Shown here piece after piece: positions 49,428-57,957 of a DNA stretch of 64,000 nt. The translations under genes were made by a program, and so were the position numbers. Source of the stretch: an uncultured Blautia sp. (GTDB lineage: Bacteria; Bacillota; Clostridia; Lachnospirales; Lachnospiraceae); the NCBI GenBank assembly GCA_900541985.1, contig UQLX01000008.1, positions 1-64,000 on the forward strand. The letters run 5' to 3'. The notes below the pieces were generated by a model. The model had not been told where the DNA came from and did no database searches. It worked only from the letters and a program-made list of their open reading frames with translations. How positions within the stretch are numbered: position 1 is the first letter of the stretch; each line of letters begins with the position of its first letter.

Positions 49428-51938
49428 TTATACATCTTTTCCGTTCAGTAACCTTGTCATAAAGGAAGTGATCGGTCCCGGTGTTTCTTTGTCCAGAGAA
49501 CGGGCATAAATATCCCGGATCCATCCGGTAATCACATCAATAAGAACCGGTGCAAACGTCATCAGGATAAATACCAGAATGATCATTCCAAAGTCAAGAG
49601 AGCCCAGCGCAAGCAGCTTCTGGAAGATTACGGCTGCAGCAAAAAAGATAAACTGCATGCCATAAATGATCACCTTCCGGTATCGGTTAAGAGGTGCATA
49701 GACTGTCTTTAACGCAGCCATATAATTCCAGCCGGTTACAAGGACACAGGCTGTATTCAGCATTGCATTGGAGTGATATACATTCTGGCACACCAGCATA
49801 ATGGTAAATACACAGGAACTTATGGTGATGGCTGCCGGAAATGCATTCAGAAATACATGCCGTAAAAATGTATGATCAATCTTGTCGTAATTGTTTTCCT
49901 GAGCGAGAAGGAACGTCGGAATTCCCACTGCACAGGCACTGATCAGAGACATCTGGATCGGCTCAAACGGATAGGCATTTCCAAAAAAGATAGTCAGCAG
50001 CGACAGCATAACTGAAAACATGGTCTTGATCAGAAACATGGAGGCTGCGGTACGGATATTATTTACCACACGCCGTCCCTGGTTCACAATATGAGGCATG
50101 GAAGCAAAGTTGGAATCCAGAAGCACTACATTTGCAATATTCTTGGCTGCATCGCTTCCCTGCGCCATAGCAATGCTGCAGTCTGCTTCTTTCAGAGCAA
50201 GTACATCGTTGACACCGTCTCCTGTCATGGCAACGGTGTGCCCCTGCTTTTTCAGAGCCTGTACCATTTCTTTTTTCTGCTGAGGCGTCACACGCCCGAA
50301 TACACTGTACTCCTCTACTGCCCTCTGGATTTCTTCCTCTGTTTCCAGTGTCGTGGCATCTACATAACGATCCGCATTTTTCAGACCGGCACGTCTGGCA
50401 ATTGCTGCAACTGTCACCGGATCATCACCGGAGATCACCTTCAGATCAACCTCCTGGCTGTCGAAAAACTTCAATGTATTCGGAGCTTCCTCACGGATCA
50501 CATCTGTAAGAAGCAGAAAAGCAACCGGCTCAAGTCCTTCCGGGATTTCTGTTCCCTCCGAAGCTTTCGGACTGTGTGCCAGGACCAATACACGAAGACC
50601 TTCTTCCGCATATTTCTGTGCATATTTTGTAAGCTCTTCCTTTTTATCCGGAAACAGGAACTGGGCGGCTCCCATCAGATATGTGCCTTCCTCTTCAAAA
50701 ACGGCGCCGCTGTATTTTCTGTCAGAAGAAAACGGAATGGCATGATGGCAGTTCATGGCTGCCCTGGCAGGAAAACGCTTTCTGAGGGCATTGGCTGTGG
50801 CATTCTCATCCCGCAGTACACTCGTCATGCTGCACATAATGCGCTCGATCTCTTTGATATCTGCCTCTTCCTTTTTCAGAACAGTCTGCTCCGATACAGT
50901 CTCCGTCTGTTCTCCGCTTTCTGTTTCGGGTTTTTCCGGATTTTTTTCACTGTCGTCCTTTTTTTTCTCTCCGTCATCGGAGTTCTCCTGCATCAGGCCT
51001 CCGGAAAAAGGCTCCACACGTTCCACGCACATGGTCCCTTCTGTAATGGTACCTGTCTTGTCCAGACAAAGCGTATCCACTCTTGCCAGTGTCTCAATGC
51101 AGTAAAGCTCCTGCACCAGTGTTTTCCTGTTTGCGAGAACCAGTGCCCCCAGTGTCAGAGCCACACTGGTAAGAAGCACAAGACCTTCCGGAATCATTCC
51201 CAGGACACCTGCCACCATACTTACAATCGAGTCACGGAAGCTGTCTCCCACCATATAATACTGCTTATAAAACAGCAGCGCGCCCAGAGGAACAATGATA
51301 ATACTGATCACCTTCAGAATTGCATTCAGGGAATTTCGCAATTCAGAATTATGCCGTTTAAACTCTTTGGCCTCACTGGTGATCTGTGATGCATAATTGT
51401 CCTTTCCTACATGGATAACCTGACAGCAGGCTTCTCCCGCTGTTACAAAGCTTCCGGAAAACAACTGATCCCCCGGATTTTTCGGAAGGTTATCCGACTC
51501 TCCGGTAAGCAGTGATTCGTTGACCTCCAGGCTTCCTTCCAGAATCTGTGCATCTGCCGGAACCTGATCGCCTGTTTTCAGACAGACCAGATCGTCCAAA
51601 ACCAGTTCTTCCGTCGGAACAGTCCATTTTTTTCCTTCCCGGATCACCACAGATTTTCTGGCTGTGAGAATAGCCAGCTTATCAATTGTCTTTTTTGCAC
51701 GGATCTCCTGGGCGATACCGATCAGCGTATTGATGATAACAATCCCCACAAAAAATGCATTCTTAACAGATCCAACCATCAGAACCAGTACAAGCAGCAC
51801 AACATTCAGAAAGTTAAAAAATGTCAATGTGTTTTCTCTGATGATCTGTTTATAGGTTCTGGTATTCGGATTTTCATCAGCGTTTACCTGCCCGGCCCCG
51901 ATCCTCTCTTTTACCTGTTCATCTGTAAGTCCTGTCAA
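49428..51938 (-). CDS. Cation-transporting P-type ATPase
   Basis: 836 residues: actuator motif NESLLTGESD, phosphorylation motif CLDKTGTITEG, TGDGVNDVLALKEAD hinge, and about ten membrane helices. GMIPEGLVLLTSVAL in helix 4 (PEGL) is the form seen in calcium/magnesium-type and YfgQ-like pumps rather than heavy-metal pumps (no CPC). Between the phosphorylation site and the nucleotide domain is an insert of about 45 charged residues rich in Glu/Lys/Asp (DDGEKKKDDSEKNPEKPE). The TTG at 51936-51938 was preferred because AGGTGG lies 4 bases upstream and it gives the usual TGLTDEQVKERI beginning; a TTG five codons earlier is also open. Ion not predictable. Confidence 0.88.
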   Translation of the reverse strand: MTGLTDEQVKERIGAGQVNADENPNTRTYKQIIRENTLTFFNFLNVVLLVLVLMVGSVKNAFFVGIVIINTLIGIAQEIRAKKTIDKLAILTARKSVVIREGKKWTVPTEELVLDDLVCLKTGDQVPADAQILEGSLEVNESLLTGESDNLPKNPGDQLFSGSFVTAGEACCQVIHVGKDNYASQITSEAKEFKRHNSELRNSLNAILKVISIIIVPLGALLFYKQYYMVGDSFRDSIVSMVAGVLGMIPEGLVLLTSVALTLGALVLANRKTLVQELYCIETLARVDTLCLDKTGTITEGTMCVERVEPFSGGLMQENSDDGEKKKDDSEKNPEKPETESGEQTETVSEQTVLKKEEADIKEIERIMCSMTSVLRDENATANALRKRFPARAAMNCHHAIPFSSDRKYSGAVFEEEGTYLMGAAQFLFPDKKEELTKYAQKYAEEGLRVLVLAHSPKASEGTEIPEGLEPVAFLLLTDVIREEAPNTLKFFDSQEVDLKVISGDDPVTVAAIARRAGLKNADRYVDATTLETEEEIQRAVEEYSVFGRVTPQQKKEMVQALKKQGHTVAMTGDGVNDVLALKEADCSIAMAQGSDAAKNIANVVLLDSNFASMPHIVNQGRRVVNNIRTAASMFLIKTMFSVMLSLLTIFFGNAYPFEPIQMSLISACAVGIPTFLLAQENNYDKIDHTFLRHVFLNAFPAAITISSCVFTIMLVCQNVYHSNAMLNTACVLVTGWNYMAALKTVYAPLNRYRKVIIYGMQFIFFAAAVIFQKLLALGSLDFGMIILVFILMTFAPVLIDVITGWIRDIYARSLDKETPGPITSFMTRLLNGKDV

Positions 51939-51972
51939 ACTTCCACCTCGCAATACTTTTTCTTATAAGCAC

Positions 51973-52043
51973 AGTAAGGCTGCGGCAGAAACCTCCGGTA
52001 TATCTTCCTTGATATACCGGAAAGTGTCTGTGCAGCCTTTACT
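51973..52043. repeat. Long imperfect hairpin between nifU and the P-type ATPase
   Basis: Nested inverted repeats: AGTAAGGCTGC (51973-51983) with GCAGCCTTTACT (52032-52043, one bulge), a shorter CAGA-x-AC/GT-x-TCTG part, and a perfect inner stem CCGGTATATC (51995-52004) with GATATACCGG (52011-52020). No T run follows on either strand. It is either an unusual terminator behind nifU or a 5' leader element of the ATPase. Confidence 0.6.
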
Positions 52044-52048
52044 TCGTA

Positions 52049-52492
52049 TTAATATTCTTCTTCCTCTTCTTCATCCTCATGAATATCAGACTTTGGTTTG
52101 GAAAGTCCTTCAATCTCAATGTGATTTTTCTGTGCATAATCCCAGAGAGCCGCATGAATGGCCTCTTCTGCCAGAAGGGAGCAGTGTATCTTCACCGGAG
52201 GAAGTCCGTCAAGCGCCTCCATAACTGCCTTGTTTGTCACCTTCATTGCCTCTTCAATGGTTTTGCCGATCACAAGTTCCGTTGCCATACTGCTTGTCGC
52301 CACTGCCGCACCGCAGCCAAAAGTCTTGAACTTGCAGTCTTTGATCACATGAGTTTCATCGTCAATATCAAGGAAGATTCTCATAATATCTCCACATTTT
52401 GCATTTCCGACGGTTCCTACTCCGCTTGCATCTTCAATCTCTCCCACGTTTCTGGGATGCTGAAAATGATCCATTACCTTTTCACTGTACAT
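52049..52492 (-). CDS. nifU: Fe-S cluster scaffold protein, NifU/IscU type
   Basis: 147 residues with the three scaffold cysteines: Cys in GNAKCGDIMRIFL, Cys in FKTFGCGAAVATSSMATEL, Cys in KIHCSLLAEEAI, plus the acidic partner Asp. It receives sulfur from NifS and assembles Fe-S clusters. The C-terminus is an acidic DEEEEEEY-type tail. 81 bases after nifS, same strand. Confidence 0.95.
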   Translation of the reverse strand: MYSEKVMDHFQHPRNVGEIEDASGVGTVGNAKCGDIMRIFLDIDDETHVIKDCKFKTFGCGAAVATSSMATELVIGKTIEEAMKVTNKAVMEALDGLPPVKIHCSLLAEEAIHAALWDYAQKNHIEIEGLSKPKSDIHEDEEEEEEY

Positions 52493-52573
52493 AATCTGTT
52501 TCCTCCTGTATATTCATCCATGTATTTTTATAGTCTTTATGCTCTAACTGAAGCCTATTTATAAAGCACTTCT

Positions 52574-53758
52574 TTATTTCTGTTTCTTAATAAAATCCTC
52601 ATAAAGCGGGGACATATTTCTAAGGTTCTGGACGATTTCCTTCAGCTTATCTACGGTATAATCCAGTTCCTCTCTGGTGGTCTCTTCACTGAGTGTCAGT
52701 CTCAGAGAGCCATGGGCGATCTCATGGGGCAGGCCAATTGCCAGAAGTACATGAGACGGATCCAGGGAACCTGAAGTACATGCAGAACCGCTGGAGCCGC
52801 AGATGCCACATCCATCCAGCATCAGCAGAAGAGATTCCCCTTCAATAAATTGAAAGCTGACATTAACATTATTCGGAAGACGTTTTACCGGATCTCCGTT
52901 CAGCTTTACATAAGGAATCTCTGTTGTGATCCTGTTGATAAGGTAATCTCTCAGCTCTGTTTCCTTAGCTGTACGTTCCTTCATTGTTTTTTCTGCACGG
53001 TCAGCTGCTGCACCGTAGCCTACGATACCCGGAACATTTTCAGTTCCTGCACGGCGCTTCCTTTCCTGTGCTCCTCCATGAACAAGAGAGCGGATCTTTA
53101 CGCCCTTGCGTATATAAAGGAAACCGATTCCCTTAGGTCCGTTGATCTTATGTGCACTGGAGCTGAGCATATCAATATGATACTCATCCACATCAATCGG
53201 TACCTGACAGAACGCCTGAACCGCATCTGTATGGAAAAGGATTCCGTGTTCTCTGGCGATCATTCCGATTTCTTTGATCGGCTGGATAGAACCGATCTCA
53301 TTATTTGCAAACATTACGGAAATCAGGATGGTTTCCGGTGTAATAGCCTTTTCCAGGTCTTCCAGGCGGACGATTCCGTTTTCATCCACATCAAGGTAGG
53401 TAACCTTTGCCCCTCTTACCTTTTCCAGATATTCACATGTATGAAGGATAGCATGATGCTCAATCTTTGTTGTAATTATGTGATTCCCCTTGCCCTTATA
53501 TGCCTCGAAAGCAGCCTTCAGAGCCCAGTTATCAGATTCTGATCCTCCTGCTGTAAAATAGATCTCCTCTGTCTTTGCGTTGATTACTTCTGCAATGCGG
53601 CTTCTTGCATTTGTCACAGCCTCTTTGCTGTTTGCCGCAAAATCATATACGCTGGACGGATTTCCATAATATTCTGTAAAATAAGGCAGCATGGCTTCTA
53701 CAACCTCAGGAGCTGTTTTTGTAGTCGCTGCATTATCCAGATAGATCAATTTATTCAT
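52574..53758 (-). CDS. nifS: Cysteine desulfurase
   Basis: 394 residues, class V PLP enzyme: YLDNAATTKTAPEVV, AGGSESDNWALKAAF, EHHAILHTCEYL, HTDAVQAFCQVPIDVDE, PLP lysine in SSSAHKINGPKGIGFLY, and the catalytic Cys loop GICGSSGSACTSGSLDPSHVL. It takes sulfur from cysteine for cluster assembly. Second gene of the iscR-nifS-nifU operon. Confidence 0.96.
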   Translation of the reverse strand: MNKLIYLDNAATTKTAPEVVEAMLPYFTEYYGNPSSVYDFAANSKEAVTNARSRIAEVINAKTEEIYFTAGGSESDNWALKAAFEAYKGKGNHIITTKIEHHAILHTCEYLEKVRGAKVTYLDVDENGIVRLEDLEKAITPETILISVMFANNEIGSIQPIKEIGMIAREHGILFHTDAVQAFCQVPIDVDEYHIDMLSSSAHKINGPKGIGFLYIRKGVKIRSLVHGGAQERKRRAGTENVPGIVGYGAAADRAEKTMKERTAKETELRDYLINRITTEIPYVKLNGDPVKRLPNNVNVSFQFIEGESLLLMLDGCGICGSSGSACTSGSLDPSHVLLAIGLPHEIAHGSLRLTLSEETTREELDYTVDKLKEIVQNLRNMSPLYEDFIKKQK

Positions 53759-53789
53759 ATTCTTGTCCTCCTGCTATAATAAAAATATA

Positions 53790-54224
53790 TTACATTCTTT
53801 CTTCCTGTTTTTTTCTGCTCTCTTCTATCAGCTGGCTCAACATTAACGTATCCACAGCCTGTGTGATACTGTCGTTGATCCGTTTCCATACATACTTCGC
53901 AACACAGATATCCTGTGTCTCACACGTTTCTTCCGTTGAAGTTCCCGCACACTGAGCAGCTTCAAGGCCACCTTCCAGGACTCGCAGGATATCTCCCACG
54001 GATATATTTTCTGCCGGGCGTCCCAGACGATATCCTCCACAGGCACCACGGGTACTTTCCACCAAACCTGCCCGTTTCAGTTTTCCCATCAGCTGTTCCA
54101 GATAACTGACAGAAATATTCTGTCTTCCTGCAATACTCTGTATGGAAACAGCCTCTGTTTCACTGGATACTCCCAGATCGATCATGGCACGAAGTCCGTA
54201 AATCGCTCTTGTTGACAGTTTCAT
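53790..54224 (-). CDS. iscR: Rrf2-family regulator (IscR-like)
   Basis: 144 residues: winged helix (MKLSTRAIYGLRAMIDLG, RQNISVSYLEQLMGKLKRAGLVESTRGACGGYRLGRP) and three cysteines spaced C-x8-C-x5-C (CAGTSTEETCETQDIC), the right place for an IscR-type Fe-S cluster though IscR has 5-5 spacing. It heads the nifS-nifU operon and would repress it when clusters are plentiful. Start at 54222-54224 after AGAGGTGAACAG; the longer frame reads into the promoter. CymR-like cysteine control is the alternative. Confidence 0.9.
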   Translation of the reverse strand: MKLSTRAIYGLRAMIDLGVSSETEAVSIQSIAGRQNISVSYLEQLMGKLKRAGLVESTRGACGGYRLGRPAENISVGDILRVLEGGLEAAQCAGTSTEETCETQDICVAKYVWKRINDSITQAVDTLMLSQLIEESRKKQEERM

Positions 54225-54262
54225 CTGTTCACCTCTTTTAATTCCCAGTATTTTTGTCGGAA

Positions 54263-54302
54263 TTACTGTAATTACAGTAACAGATAGTGACCGTTCTGTC
54301 AA
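54263..54302 (-). promoter_or_regulatory. iscR promoter with palindromic operator over the -10
   Basis: Minus strand TTGACA (54297-54302), 17-base spacer, TACTGT (54274-54279). The perfect 18-base palindrome TTACTGTAATTACAGTAA (54263-54280) covers the -10 box, the expected place for repression by the Rrf2 protein encoded directly downstream. The divergent flippase gene starts 66 bases away on the other side and may share control. Confidence 0.75.
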
Positions 54303-54346
54303 GGTTATTTTTTGCATATATTAACAAAAAAACTCCAGGATCTTCT

Positions 54347-55645
54347 ATGTCAAAAAAGAATTTTTTCAGGGGAACATTTATCCTGACATGTACCGGTCTG
54401 GCCAGCAGGGTCATAGGTTTCTTCTATAGAATATTCCTCTCTCATACGATTGGTGCACATGGGCTCGGACTTTATCAGCTGATCATGCCTTTACAGAATC
54501 TTGTACTGGCATTCACGGTATCCGGTATCCAGACTTCTCTTTCCAGGCTTGTCGCCTCCCGACTTGCTCTGAAAAAAGAAGGAGAGGCAAAAAACCTTTT
54601 CTGCACCGGAGCTCTGGTCTCATTTCTCTTTTCCTTTGCTGCTGCCCTTCTCCTTTATCTTAAAGCGCACTTTTTTGCCGTACAGATTCTGAAAGAGCCT
54701 CTTACCGAAGCGCTTATCCGGATCCTAGCGCTGAATTTTCCTTTAAGCGCTCTTCACTCCTGTGTAAACAGCTATTATTTTGCTGCAAAAAAAGCCGGAA
54801 TCCCTTCCGGGCTCCAGCTTATGGAGCAGGCTGTACGAGTAGGCTCTTCCTGTCTGTTCTTTCAGATCTGCAAAACCGGGAATATCCCTGTTACTGCTGC
54901 CATTGCCGTAGGAGGTTCTCTGGTTTCTGAAGTTTTTGCTGCAGCTGCAGGGCTGCTCCTGATCGCCCTGTGTTTTTCTCAGAAAAAAGAACGCTTTTTT
55001 TCTCCATTTCAGTGTCTGGGAGAGATTCTCCGTACTGCGTTCCCGCTGACTCTGAATCGGATCCTTCTGACACTTCTGGGAAGCATCGAGGTTGTCCTGA
55101 TCCCCCAGCAGCTTCGGGCTTATGGTCTGTCTTCTTCTGAGGCTCTGACGATCTACGGTATTTTTACGGGAATGGCCCTTCCTCTGATCCTCTTTCCCTC
55201 TACAGTCACAAATTCCGCCTCTGTAATGCTGATGCCTTCTGTAGCAGAAATGCAGGCTCTGGGCTATCGAAGCAGGATTCGTTCTATCACCGTCAAAGCC
55301 TGTACAGGCTGTATGTCTCTTGGTATTCTGTGTTCAGCAGTATTTTTTTTCTTTGGTCCCTTCCTTGGTACTTTTCTTTTCAAAAGTCCCACGGCTGGAA
55401 CTTACATCCGTACCATGTCATTTATCTGTCCTTTTCTCTATGCAAATACAGCGCTGACCAGTATTCTTCACGGTCTTGGACAGACAACACGGTCTCTGCT
55501 CCATAATACCGCCGGAATTCTTATCAGGATCTCTTTTGTCCTGTTCCTGATTCCGTCTGCCGGTATTCGAGGATATCTCTATGGAATTCTGTTCAGCGAG
55601 ATTTTTCTCAGCTGCCTGCATGTTTCTTTTTTGTTCCGCCAGTGA
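54347..55645 (+). CDS. SpoVB/MurJ-like polysaccharide or lipid flippase
   Basis: 432 residues with 12-14 membrane helices: GTFILTCTGLASRVIGFFYRIFLSHTIGAHGLGLYQLIMPL is the standard start of the SpoVB/oligosaccharide flippase family, and the second half has MALPLILFPSTVTNSASVMLMPSVAE. In sporulators SpoVB supports cortex synthesis; paralogues move lipid-linked wall precursors. The ATG at 54347 has AGGA 8 bases upstream; upstream in-frame codons lie in the iscR promoter. Divergent from iscR, followed by the aroF leader. Confidence 0.85.
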   Translation: MSKKNFFRGTFILTCTGLASRVIGFFYRIFLSHTIGAHGLGLYQLIMPLQNLVLAFTVSGIQTSLSRLVASRLALKKEGEAKNLFCTGALVSFLFSFAAALLLYLKAHFFAVQILKEPLTEALIRILALNFPLSALHSCVNSYYFAAKKAGIPSGLQLMEQAVRVGSSCLFFQICKTGNIPVTAAIAVGGSLVSEVFAAAAGLLLIALCFSQKKERFFSPFQCLGEILRTAFPLTLNRILLTLLGSIEVVLIPQQLRAYGLSSSEALTIYGIFTGMALPLILFPSTVTNSASVMLMPSVAEMQALGYRSRIRSITVKACTGCMSLGILCSAVFFFFGPFLGTFLFKSPTAGTYIRTMSFICPFLYANTALTSILHGLGQTTRSLLHNTAGILIRISFVLFLIPSAGIRGYLYGILFSEIFLSCLHVSFLFRQ

Positions 55646-55680
55646 CCGGAAACAGAATTGAGAAAGACCCGGATTCTCTA

Positions 55681-55709
55681 TCGACAATAAAACCGGAATC
55701 GTTTATAAT
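55681..55709 (+). promoter_or_regulatory. aroF promoter
   Basis: TCGACA (55681-55686), 17-base spacer, perfect TATAAT (55704-55709). Transcription would start just before the duplicated leader. Confidence 0.75.
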
Positions 55710-55722
55710 AGACAAAGAAATA

Positions 55723-55806
55723 CTGTATGTCCAAAACACGGACACGAGGAGGAAACTCTCAAGAGAGTACCTGTATGTCCAAAAACACGGACACGAGGAG
55801 GAAACT
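55723..55806 (+). repeat. Tandemly duplicated leader with two ribosome sites before aroF
   Basis: A 35-base unit (55723-55757) recurs at 55771-55806 with a single extra A. Each copy contains TGTCC...GGACA, a small stem-loop, and a GAGGAGGAAACT ribosome site. The 13-base spacer forms ACTCTC-AA-GAGAGT with the end of copy 1. Only copy 2 is followed by a start codon (aroF ATG at 55807); copy 1's ribosome site has none at the right distance. An open frame from ATG 55727 (27 codons, through both copies) ends in a TGA that overlaps the aroF ATG. Confidence 0.85.
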
Positions 55807-56838
55807 ATGAGTTTTTCATTTATTAAAAAACTGCCTACACCGGAAGAGATCCGCAGTGAATATCCTGTAGATGCCTCTATTCAGGCCTTAAAGGAAAAAA
55901 GAGATCAGGAAATCCGTGACGTGTTCACTGGAAAGTCCGACAAATTCCTTGCGATCATCGGACCCTGTTCTGCAGACAATGAGGACGCAGTGATTGATTA
56001 TCTTCTGAGACTGCGTAAAGTTCAGGATCAGATTTCTGACAAGGTTCTGATCATCCCAAGAGTTTATACCAACAAACCCCGCACCACCGGAGAAGGGTAC
56101 AAGGGAATGGTTCATCAGCCAGATCCTGAAAAAAAGCCCAATATGCTTGCAGGTCTGGTGGCCATCCGTAAAATGCATATTCACGCCATTCAGGAAAGCG
56201 GTTTTACCTGTGCAGACGAAATGCTGTATCCGGAAAATTACCGCTATCTCTCAGATCTTCTTTCCTATGTAGCCGTCGGCGCGCGTTCTGTAGAAGACCA
56301 GCAGCATCGGCTCACGGTCAGCGGCATGGAAGTTCCAGCCGGAATGAAAAATCCTACCAGCGGCGATTTCAGTGTCATGCTTAACTCTGTCACTGCCGCT
56401 CAGGGTTCCCATCGTTTTATCTACAGAAGCTGGGAGGTAGAAACAACCGGAAACCCTCTGGCACATACGATTTTGCGAGGTGCTGTAAATAAACACGGAG
56501 AAGCGATCCCCAACTATCATTACGAGGATCTGCGTCTTCTCTGGGAAAAATATCAGGCAAAAGAACTTAAAAATCCGGCTGTTATCGTTGATACTAACCA
56601 CTCCAATTCCAACAAACAGTATGAACAGCAGGTTCGCATTGCAAAAGAAGTTCTCCACAGCCGTCTGGTTGATCCGGATCTGAAAACACTGGTGAAAGGA
56701 CTTATGATCGAAAGCTACATTGAGTCCGGAAACCAGAAAATTGGAAAAGAGCATATCTATGGCAAATCCATTACCGATGCCTGCCTCGGATGGGAGGAAT
56801 CAGAGAAACTGCTGTATACCATTGCCGAAATGTGCTGA
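55807..56838 (+). CDS. aroF: 3-deoxy-7-phosphoheptulonate synthase (type I DAHP synthase)
   Basis: 343 residues, AroF/G/H family: IIGPCSADNEDAVIDYL, RVYTNKPRTTGEGYKGM, CADEMLYPENYRYLSDLLSYVAVGARSVEDQQHR, AGMKNPTSGDF, VDTNHSNSNKQYEQQ and GLMIESYIESGNQ. It joins phosphoenolpyruvate and erythrose-4-phosphate, the first step of aromatic amino acid synthesis. The enterobacterial isozymes are feedback-controlled by Phe, Tyr or Trp; which applies here is not clear. Preceded by a consensus-type promoter and a duplicated leader; followed by a strong terminator. Confidence 0.95.
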   Translation: MSFSFIKKLPTPEEIRSEYPVDASIQALKEKRDQEIRDVFTGKSDKFLAIIGPCSADNEDAVIDYLLRLRKVQDQISDKVLIIPRVYTNKPRTTGEGYKGMVHQPDPEKKPNMLAGLVAIRKMHIHAIQESGFTCADEMLYPENYRYLSDLLSYVAVGARSVEDQQHRLTVSGMEVPAGMKNPTSGDFSVMLNSVTAAQGSHRFIYRSWEVETTGNPLAHTILRGAVNKHGEAIPNYHYEDLRLLWEKYQAKELKNPAVIVDTNHSNSNKQYEQQVRIAKEVLHSRLVDPDLKTLVKGLMIESYIESGNQKIGKEHIYGKSITDACLGWEESEKLLYTIAEMC

Positions 56839-56848
56839 TAACGCACAA

Positions 56849-56881
56849 AATGCCCGAGACTGCCAAGTCCGGGCATTTTTT
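56849..56881. terminator. Terminator between aroF and xerD
   Basis: AATGCCC (56849-56855) and GGGCATT (56871-56877) with further partial pairing inside, followed by T's on the plus strand and A/T-rich on the other; serves the converging aroF and probably xerD. Confidence 0.7.
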
Positions 56882-56908
56882 TCTTTTATATTTACAGAGT
56901 AAAAACCT

Positions 56909-57796
56909 TCAGTGCCTGGGATGTGCCTTCATGTATACATCTCTCATTCTGGCACGATCCAATCCCAGATATACCTGAGTAGAAGAAATGTCTGAATGAC
57001 CCAGCATTTCCTGAACGCTCTTAATGTCAGCTCCATTTTGAAGCATATGAACAGCAAAAGAATGGCGTAAGGTATGCGGCGTGATATCTCTGTGGATTCC
57101 GGCAGCTTCGGCATATCCTTTCAGAACTTTCCAGAATCCCTGCCGGCTCATTGCCCTGCCTGAACAGTTTGTAAACAGGGCTGTTTCTCTGTTATTTTTT
57201 ACAAAAATCCCCCTCGCCTTATTGATATATACAGACAAAACATCCCTGCATACATTTCCAATGGGAATGACCCTCTCTTTTCCCTCGTCGTGACAGATCA
57301 CATATCCGAATCCCAGATTGATGTCTTCTGTATGAAGTCTCAAAAGCTCACTGACTCTCATACCGGTAGCATACAGCAGCTCCAGCATTGCCTTGTCTCT
57401 CATCCCCTTTCCGGTTTCCGTATCCGGTTGTCTGAGAAGACGGTCAACCTCCTCCACAGTCAGTATTTTCGGCATCCTTTTCTGAACCTTTGGAGCTTTG
57501 AGATTCTCTGCCGGATCCTCACTGATCTTCCCTGTTTTAAAAAGATAGTGGAATAACGCTCTGATCGAAGCAATATTTCTGGAAATAGTAGACGCAGCAA
57601 GCTGCTGTTTTTCCATTTCTCCCAAATACCCCCTGAGATCTGCTTCTGTTACCTGATCTACCCGCAAAATCCCCTTTTCTTCCAAATAATCTGCCAGTTT
57701 TTTCAAATCTCTCTGGTAAGACAACTCTGTATTTCCTGAGGATTTTTTCTCATTATGAAGATATTCGATAAAATCATTTATCACATATTCCATCAT
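56909..57796 (-). CDS. xerD: Tyrosine recombinase XerD
   Basis: 295 residues: N-terminal SAM-like core-binding domain (IEYLHNEKKSSGNTELSYQRDLKKL) and catalytic domain with Arg in YATGMRVSELLRL, HTLRHSFAVHML, and LGHSDISSTQVYLGL (final Tyr). With XerC it resolves chromosome dimers at dif. Length and lack of mobile-element neighbours argue for the housekeeping protein. Lies between spoIIM and the aroF terminator, as in many Clostridia. Confidence 0.93.
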   Translation of the reverse strand: MMEYVINDFIEYLHNEKKSSGNTELSYQRDLKKLADYLEEKGILRVDQVTEADLRGYLGEMEKQQLAASTISRNIASIRALFHYLFKTGKISEDPAENLKAPKVQKRMPKILTVEEVDRLLRQPDTETGKGMRDKAMLELLYATGMRVSELLRLHTEDINLGFGYVICHDEGKERVIPIGNVCRDVLSVYINKARGIFVKNNRETALFTNCSGRAMSRQGFWKVLKGYAEAAGIHRDITPHTLRHSFAVHMLQNGADIKSVQEMLGHSDISSTQVYLGLDRARMRDVYMKAHPRH

Positions 57797-57957
57797 TTTT
57801 ATACTTCCTGTATTTTCATAAAATTCTCTTCTGCATTATACACAGATACTGTAGATCGAACTTCGCAATATTTCAATTATTATACACCGTATCTTCTTCA
57901 AATCAAAGTATTTTTCATAAATTTTCTTCTGTCAGATTCTGATTTTCTCAAAAACTG

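Noticed and set aside
50091..51389. 432-codon open frame opposite the P-type ATPase
   Set aside because: Antisense shadow, low-complexity composition, no ribosome site.
51954..52048. yybP-ykoY (manganese) riboswitch before the P-type ATPase
   Set aside because: The conserved GGGGAGUA-type core is absent; only nested inverted repeats are present.
55727..55810. Attenuator leader peptide for aroF
   Set aside because: The 27-codon frame has no Phe, Tyr or Trp codons, no ribosome site of its own, and no terminator hairpin follows before aroF.
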